Below, piece by piece: positions 51,050 to 62,912 of a stretch of DNA of 64,000 nt (position 1 is the first letter of the stretch; the number at the start of each line of letters is the position of its first letter). A model generated the notes under the pieces. It did no database searches. It saw only the letters and a program-made list of their open reading frames with translations, and had not been told where the DNA came from. Source of the DNA: Heterocephalus glaber (lineage: Eukaryota > Chordata > Mammalia > Rodentia > Bathyergidae); contig NW_004624741.1 of the NCBI RefSeq assembly GCF_000247695.1, positions 33,160,858-33,224,857 on the forward strand, in the 5' to 3' direction. The translations under genes were made by a program, and so were the position numbers.

Positions 51050-51200
51050 GCAGATTTCATGAGAAGACTTCAAGTTCAAGCCCAGCCGGGACATTTTGGA
51101 GACAGAGTGAAACCCTGTGTCAAATTAAGTAATTAAACATAAAACGCGGCTCAATGCAAAAGTCTTAGGTTCAATCTTCACTATTGAGAACAATTGCCTC
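51050..51200 (+). repeat. Composite B1-ID SINE, 5' truncated
   Basis: B1 right part (ACTTCAAGTTCAAGCCCAGC, GGAGACAGAGTGAAACCCTG), a short A-rich linker, then an ID part (GCGGCTCAATGCAAAAGTCT, TAGGTTCAATCTTCACTATT). It is in sense orientation and shows the B1-then-ID order directly. Confidence 0.75.
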
Positions 51201-51861
51201 CAAAATGTTCCTCAGTGTATAACTTCATATGATTCACATCTATGAACATTAAACATAATGATATTGGGGGATGTAATTTTAACAACACAATATTAAGTCA
51301 AATTTTTGAGGAGACCAGTTAAAAATTTTCTTAAGTGGATGTTTGGGAGCTTGATAATATGGTGCACATTAGAATAGGTAAAATTCCAATGAATCACTAA
51401 AGAAAGCTATGCTTGACAATATATACTTCCTATCCTGAGTTTTTACAATTTTATGTTTATTTGCAAATTAAAATTATTTAATATTCTCAAGGACACCTCT
51501 GACATGATCATATGACTACTATGACCTGGGCAGCAACTGTCTGATTTTGGTGTCTCCAGTTCTGTCATATATTTTATTAGGAGGTACTCTGTATCAGATA
51601 TATTTTTATATATAACTTGCACATAGTAGCAGTATTGACAAGCACTACTGTTTTATTCCAGACGAGAAAAGCATAGAGAACAGAAGGACACAGGTAATTG
51701 TACTTACGGGTCAGCAAGTGGCCACGCAAGAGTCTAGAGTGAAGCAGAACACAAGTGACTGGAAAGTAACCACCTCTATGCTTTCTACTGAGCCCTGACT
51801 GAGTTCCTCCATTTAACAAGGTGCAATATCATCTTCATTCTTCCTTTTTAAATTCAGAGTC

Positions 51862-52806
51862 ATGGCACATAAACAGGGAAATCGGAGTTCTCTGTCCTCA
51901 TTTGTCCTGGTAGGACTCTCAGATTACCCCCAGCTCCAGGTGGCCTCTTCCTGGTGTCCCTGACCATATACATGGTCACTCTGCTGGGGAACTTGGCATA
52001 ACTCCGGTCAGGAAACTCAATCCTGAATTTCATACACCCATGTACTTTTGCCTCAGCCATATTTCCTTTTCTGATATTTGTTATTCCACTGTATTTACAC
52101 CCAAACTATTAGAGATCGTAATAATGGAAGAAAGAGCAATCTCTTTCAAGGGGTGCATGGCACAGTTTTTCTTCGGCTGTGCCTGTGTGATTACGGAGAT
52201 GTTCATGTTTTCAGTGATAACCTATGACTGGTTTGTGGCTCTCTGTAACCCCCTGCTCTACACAGTAGTGATGTCTCCTAATCTCTGTGCTCTCCTGGTG
52301 GCAGGAACTTATATGTGGGGTGCACTCGGTTCCTTGACAATCACATATTCTCTTGTGCAGCTGTCCTACTGCAAGTCCAATATCATCAACCACTTTGCCT
52401 GTGAGTACTCTGCTGTCCTCTCTCTATCCTGCTCCAACCTCTCCTTCAGCCAGATGGTATGCTTTGTGATTTCTACCTTCAATGGGCCTGCAAGCTCCTG
52501 ATCACCCTGGCCTCCTCTGTGGTCATTGTGGTGACTATTGTCAGGATGGCCTTCGAGGGTGGACTCCAAAAAGCCTTCTCCACCTGCACCTCCCACCTGA
52601 CCACCATCAGCATCTTCCATGGCATCCTCCTCCTCCTCTACTGTGTTCCCAGCTCCAAGAGCTCCTGGCTGCTGGTCAAAGTGTTCACTGCCCTGTATAC
52701 AGTCCTGATCCCCATGCTGAAACCCCTCATCTACACCCTCAGGAACAAGGATGGGAAAGACACGGTCAGGAGGTTAATCAACTCCAGACTGCATTCCCAT
52801 TCATGA
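51862..52806 (+). pseudogene. Olfactory receptor pseudogene, OR5D13-like, copy 1
   Basis: From ATG 51862 it reads MAHKQGNRSSLSSFVLVGLS and DYPQLQV, then breaks. In other frames it continues [133 protein letters not shown] and LIYTLRNKDGKDTVRRLINS, to TGA at 52804. The frameshifts are single-base losses near 51942 and 52500 plus an indel near 51995. DRY reads DWF. The 'PKLLE', 'ISF.GC', 'ITEMFML' and 'CSL.LTY' pattern is closest, in my memory, to OR5D13. It is the tandem paralogue of the copy at 59933-62312 and lacks that copy's L1 insertion. Confidence 0.88.
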
Positions 52807-53709
52807 TAAATTAAATAACATTTTCTTTTGGTCCTAAAAAATCTAATTTTATGTACTTTATATTTAAGTGAATGAGTATACTTAAGATAATTAAATATTG
52901 AATTTGCCATTGTTTCAGTGTTTGGAATAACATACTTCTGTCTTTGGTTTGATTCAAGTATAATTCATTTTATGTGAACAGTTTCTGACAGCAATATACC
53001 TCAGAGTTTCCACCAGACACTATGGAATTGAGACTGAAGGAGAAACCAGTACATAGAAAACTGTGCATAGGAACTGGCTTTGTACATTGTGGCTTTATTT
53101 TAGGTTTTGCTTACTGAAAGCATTGCAATCATAGATGACAGCTGCCCTTAGCGAATCCATACTGCAGTTCTCGGATCTCTTTTGACTCATAGAGTTCTAA
53201 CAAAACATTCCCTTTTCATTTTAACAGTACAATTCAAGTGCAAAGAGGACCTCAGGTACACATTATGAAAATATCGTCTGCCTTTTAGCAAACAGTTGGT
53301 GAAAATATTAGCAACTTTCAGTGTGCTTTACTTGTTATTCGCCTGTGAACATGACATATTACATTTAAATAAATGGTGTTGAAATGCAGTTGATATCAAT
53401 GAAAAATTTCAGCTCATTTCTAAAAATACTTATATCCATTGTTCACTTACACAAGTCCATAATTGTTAAATTGTGCCATTTCGCATGCATTTTCAAAATA
53501 AAGTTACTTCTTATCTGTGAATAACATCTACTTTTACTTAGTTGCTTAATATATTTATTAATATGACATCTTCTCTAACCTCTCACAAATGTCTATCATT
53601 AAATCATGTTGTTTTCATCTCTAAAATAGACTACTTCATGCTTTTGCTCTCTGAGCTATCATTATAAGTTGATCTCTAGTAGCTAATACAAAGTAACCTA
53701 CCACATTTA

Positions 53710-56700
53710 AAAAGGAAAAACATTATTTTTATAAAAATAAATTTTTATAAAAATAACAAAATTTGTTAACAATTATAAATTACCTTTTTTGGATAATGAG
53801 CCTGAGGTTCTATACACAAGTGAAAAATACATTCCACAAACAATAGGGCATGAAAAGTTTATACAAGAATGGAGGTGTTTGAAAAATGGAACCGTCTATT
53901 AGATAGAGCAAACACAGTTTCCAAAGTATTTATTTCATTTCTTTGAAGTATTTGCCAGTGCTGCATATTCTTAACTACTACTGTTTTGAATTATATCATA
54001 ATATGGATTTGAAAACTATTGCCATCACTTACTTCTGGGTTGGTCCTGCTAGTCCATGGCCCTTACATGATCCTACATTTTTTCAAATTTATTCTATCTC
54101 TTCAACACTTGTGAATATTTTGTCTCTCATGTGATTTTAAAATTGTAGGTTTTTCTTTTCACCTTGTATATTCTTAGTATTTCTACGGAAGCAAGTTAAT
54201 TGTGATAGACAAAATAAGGAAAGTTGAAAATAGCATTCTGCAACAACTTCTAAACACTTATATTTTGCTGTTAACTACACTGCTTCTGAATTCCCTCTAT
54301 TACATTAATGTACTCATAATTACATTGGTTATAGATTTTTTTTTTACATGTGTTGCTATTGACTTCTAAACAGAATAGCTCCTGAAAATATTTATATCAT
54401 CATATATCTTCATGCCTGGGACCAAATAGTATTTCAGGGTATTAGAAGAAACATTTTTGATTGCTAATTATTACAAAGAAATTGTTCATGTGTTTCCCAA
54501 GTCTGAGTTCTCAGGGTTTCATAATTCCAATCTAATTTTATATCTCCTTTTGTCTTCTATCAAACTCCATGAGGATAAGGTCAAATTTTGTATCCTAAAT
54601 TAATAAAATATTTTTTTCATTTCTGAAAGTATTTATTTTTTAAATATTGAAACTGGATATATATATTCTTCTTTTAAAATATTTCTAGTCAAACCTCTTC
54701 AAAAATAACATATCTTCTTAAAAACATTTTCTGATTTTTTCAACAATGCTTGAATCTTTTCTTTTACTGTTTCTTATGGTATCTATTGTGGTTCTAAAGT
54801 GACTATATAGCCAAATCCGTTCCTCATTGATCACATGACTGAGAGGCCTAGGCACCGTTCTTTGAAACAAATCTCTGAATTTGTAGAATTTCAATGAAAT
54901 AATTCTATATTATCATGTAATCTGGTGACATGGCATCCATAATTAAAATCACTACTATTTTTCAATCTCTTTATGTAACACAATCACCCATCCGTCTGTC
55001 AAAGCAGCCACAGAATAGGTTTCTGAATCTAAAATCATGTTCAGATATTACGAAAAGTATGACTTTAGTTGTATGGAAGCCACACATTGGACAATGAAAA
55101 GACGTTAGTGACATATACTCAAAATCCTTAATCAAAACTAGTGTATCATTATAAACAAAACTCAGAGATTGGAATTTAGAATTCCACCATAATAATTTTA
55201 AAATTCATTTAAAACACAGATATAATTACACAAAAGTTACTCTATCCATGTGGGTCTTAGGTATCTTTATCCTTTTAGTTTTGGCTTACATACATAAACA
55301 ATCTCTAAAATATAAAGGAAAAGAAAAAGATGGTATTAGCCATTGTTTGTCATTATTCTACTCTGTTATGCTGAGGGTACAGGAATGGATATGGCCATGT
55401 TTTTATTGCTTTATTTTCCCCATGGTTTTCAAAGTATGACCTCCATATACAGGTAAGTTGTCTGTATTTAGTTGTTTCCTTAACACATGAATATCAGCAC
55501 ACTATTGATTTAGAAGAAATCACATTTCAAATAACAAAAGAAAAATTTCCTCTCATTATTTTGTGTGTGGCTTTGTAGCAACAAATGTCAGTTCTCCTGG
55601 GTAGTTCCCCAAAGTCAAGAACTTAGATGTGAAACAAACAACATGGTCATGGGTATAGTTTCAGGTCAGGTTCTTACGCAGGCCATCGCAGACTTCCTCC
55701 AAAACTGTTGATGACTTGAAAAATAGTAGTGCCTCCTTTATTAAGTTGTTTGGAAAGAGTTCCATGCTGCCTTTAAAGGAATGGGAGCATTGAAGAGGAC
55801 ATTTTAATTTTGAGAGAAGTTGTGCATGTATTTATAATGCCAAGAAAATAATAAATTTATAATGTACAACAGGTAAATCCTGCTTTGGATGAGTATCCTC
55901 ATGGTTGGGTATATTTCATTCTTATATTATGTAGAATGAAATCTGAAAGAAATTTGGGGAGGATAAACATAGGTGGGTTCAGGAATATTAACTTAGTTTA
56001 GCTAATGGTATAAGTTCAAGGTGATAAAATCTACTTGATTATTCCTGGTATAATTTTACTGAATTTAAAGTTATATATTTAAACATTATGTTAAATATAG
56101 TATTTAATGGTTTTAAATGAAATGTTGAATGTAAGTCTTGGTCCCCTGAAATTTAATCAACTCATAAAAATAGGATAAAAGACATAACTATAAATAACAC
56201 ATGAATAAAAAACTATGCAAATCATTTTGTAAATATGGTGATATAGGTGCAAGGAAAATAGACTAGGAGAAAAAAAAGTGATATTTGTAATATCCAGAAA
56301 TATTTTCTAGAAAGAGCTATATAGGAAACTTATCTTTCAAAGAGGATATAATACAAAGTACTAGAGAGAAATGGGACAATTCCAGTGGATTAGAAAAAAT
56401 AAATGTTTTACAGAATAAAATTTTAAAGCGATGATGTTAATTGGGCATTATATTAGTGACAAAATATTTATACACTACCTGAATGACATTATAGAAACTC
56501 ACATAAAACATATTTCAATTGCAATCAATGGTGTTGGAGTGCTGCCACAAGCTCTTACGTTACAGTATTCAAGACTAACGAAGAGTCAGATTGATGCATT
56601 GTGAGGTACTAAGGACCACTGTGTCTAAATGATGGCTGGTAACTGAGGAAATAGAGGAGAGGGGCTATTTTGAAATTTTTTATTGTTTTTCAATTTTCTG

Positions 56701-56840
56701 ACCATAACCTCAGATTATTATAACCACAAAGAACAAGATAGTGATGTTATATTGATAGGAAAATGAAGACAACATATCACTGCATTCAGTATAATCAATT
56801 TTGAAATTAAAAAATCAAAATTAATTCATTTAAAACCAAA
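53710..56840. other. Intergenic region, partly within duplication unit 2
   Basis: AT-rich sequence. The part from about 54.5 kb corresponds to 49.3-50 kb of unit 1. No gene was recognised; the small frames at 53943 and 55248 are unremarkable. Confidence 0.45.
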
Positions 56841-56844
56841 TCTA

Positions 56845-56940
56845 GGCTGGGGATTTAGCTCAGAGGTTCCGCCGTATGCCTTGCAAGCACAAGGACCTGA
56901 GTTCAATCCCCGGTACCAAAAATTAAAAAAAAACAAAAAA
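56845..56940 (+). repeat. ID-type SINE, first of an adjacent pair
   Basis: GGCTGGGGATTTAGCTCAGA, CCTTGCAAGCACAAGGACCT, GAGTTCAATCCCCGGTACC, then an A-rich tail. It is preceded by ACCAAATCTA and followed by CAAAATCTA. Confidence 0.95.
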
Positions 56941-56949
56941 CAAAATCTA

Positions 56950-57038
56950 GGGCTGGGCATTTAGCTCAGTGGCACTGTGCCTGCCTTGCAAGTGCAAGGT
57001 CCTGAGTTCAATACCTGGTACAAACAAACAAACAAACG
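56950..57038 (+). repeat. ID-type SINE, second of an adjacent pair
   Basis: GGGCTGGGCATTTAGCTCAG, CTGCCTTGCAAGTGCAAGGT, CCTGAGTTCAATACCTGGTA, then a (CAAA)n tail. It is preceded by CAAAATCTA and followed by CCAAAACTA. Confidence 0.95.
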
Positions 57039-57044
57039 AAGCCA

Positions 57045-59930
57045 AAACTATTGTGGAATATAAACTATAAGATATCTTTTTCCTTTTCTCATGCCATAAA
57101 TATAAGTATAGCTCAAACCCAGTATTCTCCATGCTACACAGGTTAAGGAGCTCCAAATAACACAATGACTGTTTTTATTAAATTATCATCATGACATTAT
57201 TTTAGCAATTACTGAACTCTGTTTGCATTCTTCAGTACCTTTCCTAGTTCTAAAACATGAAATACATGGTGAGGACTTTGCTTTCCACATTGAAAGATAC
57301 ATAAAAAAGATCATCTTTAAATTCTTTGAACTCATTTTTGAATTATTTGTACTTATAAATTAAAATCATATGCTAACTACACTGTAATTTTCTAGAGAGG
57401 AGAAGGAAGGAAATTTAATAAAGGATCAACAAAATGCCCAAATCATAATGGTGTAGATAACAGCATAATGGTCACTAGAGTAACTGAATATTTAGAGTAA
57501 CTGAAATAACAGTGAAAGATTCCAGCCAGAGAGCAATGTGATCCATCCAATTAGGATGAAAGGACATTTGATCAGCAATTGGAAATGAGAGAATCAACCA
57601 GGGAATGACATGTAACAGCAGATGCACAATCTTTACCTATGTCTAAAAATTGTAAGCATATAATCATAGAGTGCATGGCTTTTCAGTAATCCATGGAAAA
57701 TTTTTCCATAAATTGAGTAAAGTACATTGAGCTAACTTTATAAAGTTAACCTCAGATTCTAAGTCAGAAATAAAGCAAATAACAGCATTTAAGTGAGTTC
57801 ATTCTGTCTGAAGTTGGAAGATTTTCTTGGAATCCAGAGCCTGGGTCTTAGTACACTGGTATCTCAATTTACAACTTGATTTGCTTAGGATTTTGGGGAA
57901 GATGGCAGCATTAGTGTTTGTGCAGGGAAGGTGGCCATGGTCATATTTTTCACATGATACAGAGCTTGTGAACTGAAGTAAAATTTTTCCAAGTGCTTTT
58001 GTTTATGAATCAAATTGTTTGCAAACAGATGCTTTCATGAACCAATTTGCTTCATCAGCTCAGAAAGATGAAAGTTGTGCCAACATGGTGTTCCAATAAA
58101 TAGACTTTGCAAGATAATTTTTAATCATGGTAAGTCATAAATGACAGAACAAACAAAAAAGTCAACATTTTACCAAAAAGGAAGCAGGAGGCCAAGACAA
58201 ATGTCTGAAACTCTTGATACTCTGCACTGTGAAAGTAAAGTATGCTTTAAAAAAAGCAAAAACAAAAACAAAAACTTCCCAAACATAGGTTCCAAGTCCT
58301 AAACTTACAAGGAAATTCAATATTATTGACAAAACTAAAGATAAACTTTCCAATATAGAACTGTGATTATGCTGTGGTTTCTTTCAAAGATTATTAGATA
58401 TACAGAAAGGAACTTTAATGTATGGAATGGACAATACAGATTTTGCTCATCAGGATTGAACAGAAGACCTATAAAAATATTTGGAAATTCTTTCCTCTCA
58501 AACTGTGCCCAGTCATATGGTTTAGAGGCCCTTAGAATTGCCACTGTATTAATATTAATACAGGATCTGATTGTTCAGAAACTCTGTCTCCATGCCAACT
58601 AGCAGAGCCTTACTGGTGCCAGGGATCCATCAAGGTTCCTGACAGTAGACACAGGTTTTTGCCACATTCTCAACCCATGTGGCTGTAGCCCAATTAAAGC
58701 AATCTAAGTACCTGAATATAAGGACAGGACTTCTTTTATCAAAACAAATGACAAACCGAGTAACATTCACAAAGGTCCATCTGATCCCCCTGCAATCGAT
58801 TGTGTGATCGGGGAGCCAGTGCTCTGTAGCTGGGGATGGTAGTGGCAGATTTCACTCACAGGGACTCTCAATTGCTACAGACAAGGCCACACATTGTGTC
58901 AGTTCTCAGATATGCCCAAGACAGACACATCATATCTATTGAGTCTTCAAAATCACTTGCAGAATCAGTGATTTATTCAGATGTGAAAGTTCTAATAATC
59001 AGACTCCTGGTGGTGTACGAAACCATAAAACTTATATATTTCAATGATATATACTTTCATTCATGCTTGACCACCACACCCAATCTTGTAACATGAAGAA
59101 AGATATTGGTTGTTTTATAGGAGATGTTAGTATAATAACTCTTTATATAGTTTATGATGTCTCATAAATTGTTTATTTCTGCTTAATATTATATGGACTA
59201 CTAGCCAACCACAACCAACAGAATGTGATAAATATTAAGCTTTTAAGGACATCTCCAAAATAGTTCGTTACATTATAATATTTTATTGAATATTTAAAGC
59301 CTATCAGTAATCATACAGTAGATATAAAATTGAAGTAATATCAATATTATCAAAAGTATTAAATAAAACACCTGCAAACCCTCTTAGGAAGATATTTTAA
59401 GAGTGCTTTATAATAGTATATGTCTAGAAAGGGTGAAAATTCATTATATCCCTACAGACCTGGGAATATCTAACAAGATATATTTGTCCCCCCTCATTAT
59501 TTATCATATTTTTACATGTATTAAAAATATTTGATCTTTTCAAAGACTCCATATCTATAATCATATGGCTACTATGATTGGCTTAATATCTGAGTTTGTT
59601 CTATGTCTCCTCTGATTTCTTCAAAATACATTTTACCCTAATACTCTTAAATACTACTTATAATTATTATTTTATATATAATAATGTTTATAATAGTATC
59701 TTATTATAGAAAAGAGCAATAAGTTGCTGATGAACAAAGCTAATTACCTGGAGCAAAATGTGGCCAAATAACACCCCAAAGTGATGCAGAACCTTTGTGG
59801 ATGCCAGCTGACCGACCACACTTATTTTCACTGGTTTATATTGAGCCTCTGCCCAGATTCTGCCAACTCATTTTCTCAAGTTCTGCTGCTCAGTTTTTCT
59901 TCAACTTTATCTCCTTTTCCTAATTAATTA
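57045..59930. other. Intergenic region
   Basis: No gene was recognised. Open frames at 58162-58602 overlap on opposite strands, and the frame at 58836-59096 has no family resemblance. The 59.5-59.93 kb part is the upstream flank of OR copy 2 and matches 51.4-51.86 kb. Confidence 0.45.
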
Positions 59931-60817
59931 TTATGGTGCTTCATTTGAGAAATCAGAGCTCTGTAACCCTGTTCAAACTGGTGGCCTTCTCAGATTACCC
60001 TCCAGCTCCAGGCGGCCCTCTTCCTGGTGTCATTGACCATCTACACGTTCACTCTGGTGGGAAACTTGGGAATAATTGTGGTCAGAAAACTCAATCCCAA
60101 ACTTCATATCCCAGTGTACATTTTCCTCAGCCATATTTCTTTTTTAGATACTTGGTATTCGAGTGTGTTTACACCCAAACTCTTAGAGATCCTAATAATG
60201 GAGGAGAGAATGATCTCCTTCAGAGAGTGCATGGTGCAGTTTTTCTTTGGCTGTGCCTGTGTGCTCATGGTGATGTTCATGTTGGCAGTGATGGCCTATG
60301 AACAGTTCGTGGCTGTCGGTAAACCCCTGCTCTACACAGTGGCAATGTCTCCTAAGCTCTGTGCTCTCCTGGTGGCAGTAACTTACATGTGGGGTGCACT
60401 CTGCTCCTTGACAATCACATATTCTCTTGTGCAGCTGTCCTACTGTGAGTCCAACATCATCAACCACTTCACCTGTGAGTACTCCGAGGTCCTCGCTGTG
60501 TCCTGCTCTGCAGCCAGATGATATGTTTAATAATTTCTCTACTGAGTGAGCCCTGCAGCCTCCTGACCACCCTCAACTCCTATGTTTTCATTTTGGTGAC
60601 TATCATCAGGTTGTCCTCCAAGGGTGGACTCTGAAAAGCCTTCTCCACCTGCACCTCCCACCTGATGGCCATCAGCATCTTCCACAGTGTCATCCTTGTC
60701 CTCTACTCTACTGTGTGCCTAACTCCAAGAGCTTCTGGGGACTAGTCAAAGTGGCCACTGTACTTTCCAGGCTGAACCACCTCATCTACAGCCTGAGGAA
60801 CAAGAATGTGAAAGAGA

Positions 60818-62258
60818 ACATCAGAAAACCTCAGTTGCCCATGAATTAGCACAGACAATCAACAAGTGGGATCTCTTCTTATTAAAAAGCTTCTGCACAG
60901 CAAGAGAAACCACCAGCAGTGTGAAGAGGCAACCCACAATGTGGGAAAAAATCTTCACCTGCTCTTCCCCAGACAAAGGTCTACCATCTCAAATCTATAA
61001 AGAACTTAAAAAGATCAGACCTCCCAAATTTAAAGACCCAATCCAAAAATGGGCATCTGAAATGAACAGACATTTTTCAGACAAAGAAGTAGAAATAGCA
61101 AATAAATACATGAAAAAATGTTCAACATCACTGGTCATTGGAGAGATGCAAATGAAAACAATGCTGAGATTCCACCTCACTCCAGGAAGAATGGCTCCTA
61201 TCATGAAATCAACCAATAACAAATGCTGGCGGGGCTGTGGGGAAAGAGGAACACTGCTCCACTGCTGGTGGGAGTGTAGACTGGTGCAATCACTGTAGAA
61301 ATCATTATGGAGATACCTCAAAGAACTAGGACTGGAAGGCCCATTTGACCCAGCTATTCCACTGCTGGAGATCTTCCTCAAAGAATTAAAAGAATCATAC
61401 CACAGTGATATATGTGCACCCGTGTTCATAGCAGCACAGTTTGCGATAGCTAAAACTTGGAAACAGCCCAAATGCCCATCAACTGGAGACTAGATAAAGA
61501 AAATGTGGGTTTTTTTATAAAATGGAGTACTACTCAGCCATAAAAAATGAGAAATTAGAGACCTTTATAGCTAAGTGGATGCATATTGAGGCAATACTCT
61601 TAAGTGAAATAAATAGGACACACATGTATAAATACCAAATGGTTTCTCTGGTGTGAGAAACTGAAAGTGTAAATAAGGATTAAAATGTATAATAGGTAAT
61701 ATGAAATAGGAAGAAAAGGGGCAAAGGGGAAGGAAGTGGGAGGGCTATGAGAAAGGATAGAAGGGAATGGGATTAATATGAGAAAATGGAAAAATAGGAA
61801 CAAAATCTTTGTAAATAGGGAGGAATGGAGGGGTTGAAGGGAGGGCTGGGCAAGGGTGAAAAATAAAAACCAAGAGAGACAATGTAAAGTTGCAAATTTC
61901 CAATGATGAATGTCATTACATTGTATACCTAAAATGTACCGATGATTAGAATGAATAATCAATAATGCAAAATAGGAAGAAAAGGTCCAAAGGGGTAGGG
62001 GTAGTGGGAGGGGCAGTGTAAAGGAAAGAAGGGAAAGGAAAAATGCTGAGAAATGGAAAAAATGGAAATGAAGTCTTTGTAAATAGGGAAGGGTGGAGGG
62101 CATGAAGGGAAGGCTAGGAATGGGGAAAAAATAAGAACCAAGATGCATTATATAAAGGTACATTTCCCAATGAGAAATGTAATTGTGTTGTATACCTACA
62201 ATGAACCAATAAAATAATTTAATAAAGCACAAAAAAAATTAAAAATAAATAAATACAC
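60818..62258 (+). mobile_element. 5'-truncated L1 retrotransposon inserted in an OR pseudogene
   Basis: A non-LTR retrotransposon fragment holding the C-terminal part of ORF2 and the 3'UTR. A frame from 60921 reads [20 protein letters not shown], then [60 protein letters not shown] and [10 protein letters not shown], the conserved ORF2 carboxy-terminal region including the Cys-rich segment; it stops at 61298 and the rest is broken. From about 61640 a GA-rich 3'UTR follows as two tandem units, ending in an A-rich tail (62221-62258). The element is bounded by AAAGAGA at 60811-60817 and 62259-62265. Lacking ORF1, the endonuclease and the reverse transcriptase core, it is not autonomous. Confidence 0.95.
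61660..62225 (+). repeat. Tandem duplicated L1 3'UTR units
   Basis: Unit A is about 61690-61955 and unit B about 61965-62220. Both have AAATAGGAAGAAAAG, a GGGAGGGGC/GGGAGGGC purine block, a TCTTTGTAAATAGGGA motif, a GAACCAAGA/AAACCAAGA motif, and an ATTGTATACCTA/GTTGTATACCTA ending. They are seen side by side inside one element. Confidence 0.88.
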
Positions 62259-62312
62259 AAAGAGACCGTCAGGAGGCTAATCAACTCCAAACTGAGTTCT
62301 CAATCCATGTAA

Positions 62313-62905
62313 TTCAAATAGATCCTTGCTTATTTATGTATTAATCATATCTCATATTTTCATATTCCTTATTGTTGATACTTTAGCTTTGAGTGAATTT
62401 TTTATTGTACTATAACCAATTAAATTTTTGAATATGTGATGGTCTGCAGTGCTTAGAAGGAACTCATTTTTTTCTCTGGCTTGATACAGTATAATGCACT
62501 CTTATCAATTTCAACTGAATTTCTGAATTAGTTAAATTTCAAAATTTCCCAACTGGACAGTATGGATACCATGGACACCATGAAGAAATGTGGATGTGGG
62601 AATTCACTCCTTATGTTACAGTTCTACTCTGAGCTGTGCTTCATGAAAGTTCAGGGAACACAGAAGATAGCTGCCTTTACTGGATTCATACTGAAGAGCA
62701 CATATCTCATAATTTTACTCAGCAAATTTCAGAAAACACAAATTTCAGTTTATAGTAATGCTATATTTACAATCAAATGAATTTCTTGGGCCTTTATTAT
62801 GAAAAATTGGCCTGAATTTCAGCAAACCAAGTTTGAAAATATTAGCTACTATCCATATGTGTCACTCAGTTTTTTCTTATATTTCAATAATAGCTGTTCA
62901 AGTAC
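62313..62905. other. 3' flank of OR copy 2
   Basis: Corresponds to about 52810-53300 of unit 1 (for example 'GATAGCTGCCTTTACTGGAT' against 'GACAGCTGCCCTTAGCGAAT'). It contains no gene; the 72-codon frame at 62562-62780 is chance. Confidence 0.6.
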
Positions 62906-62912
62906 TGCTGAT

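Larger units (their letters stand above)
49440..53700 (+). repeat. Tandem segmental duplication, unit 1 (OR5D13-like)
   Basis: Blocks here recur in the same order at about 54.5-63.6 kb. The 'TTTCTGAATCTAAA..' and 'AAACCACACA' stretch at 49620-49740 pairs with 55020-55140; 'CATATGACTACTATGA' at 51509 pairs with 'CATATGGCTACTATGA' at 59561. The whole OR frame pairs, and the 53560-53690 flank ('TTGATCTCTAGTAGCTAATA') pairs with 63500-63640. Ends are approximate. Confidence 0.72.
59933..62312 (+). pseudogene. Olfactory receptor pseudogene, OR5D13-like, copy 2, split by L1
   Basis: From ATG 59933 it reads MVLHLRNQSSVTLFKLVAFS and DYPPAP, then shifts frame near 60005. It continues SLTIYTFTLVGNLGIIVV, RKLNPKLHIPVYIFLSHISF, PKLLEILIMEERMISFRECM, VQFFFGCACVLMVMFMLAVM, LCALLVAVTYMWGALCSLTI and NIINHFTCEYSEVLAVSCSA. 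A deletion at about 60508 removes the residues before SQM, TGA replaces Gln at about 60632 (GGL*KAFSTC), a five-base CTCTA/TCTAC duplication lies at about 60705, and codons are missing before [11 protein letters not shown]. At 60811-60817 (AAAGAGA) the frame is broken by an L1. After the repeated AAAGAGA (62259-62265) the C-terminus resumes in phase as TVRRLINSKLSSQSM with TAA at 62310. DRY reads EQF. The NQS glycosylation site is present. Confidence 0.9.

Noticed and set aside
60995..61471. 158-codon minus-strand open frame
   Set aside because: Antisense of the L1 ORF2 3' end; the plus-strand translation matches ORF2.
61600..62232. 210-codon minus-strand open frame, rich in Phe/Leu/Ser/Pro
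   Set aside because: It is the antisense of the pyrimidine/purine-biased L1 3'UTR repeats, which are naturally poor in stop codons in that frame.
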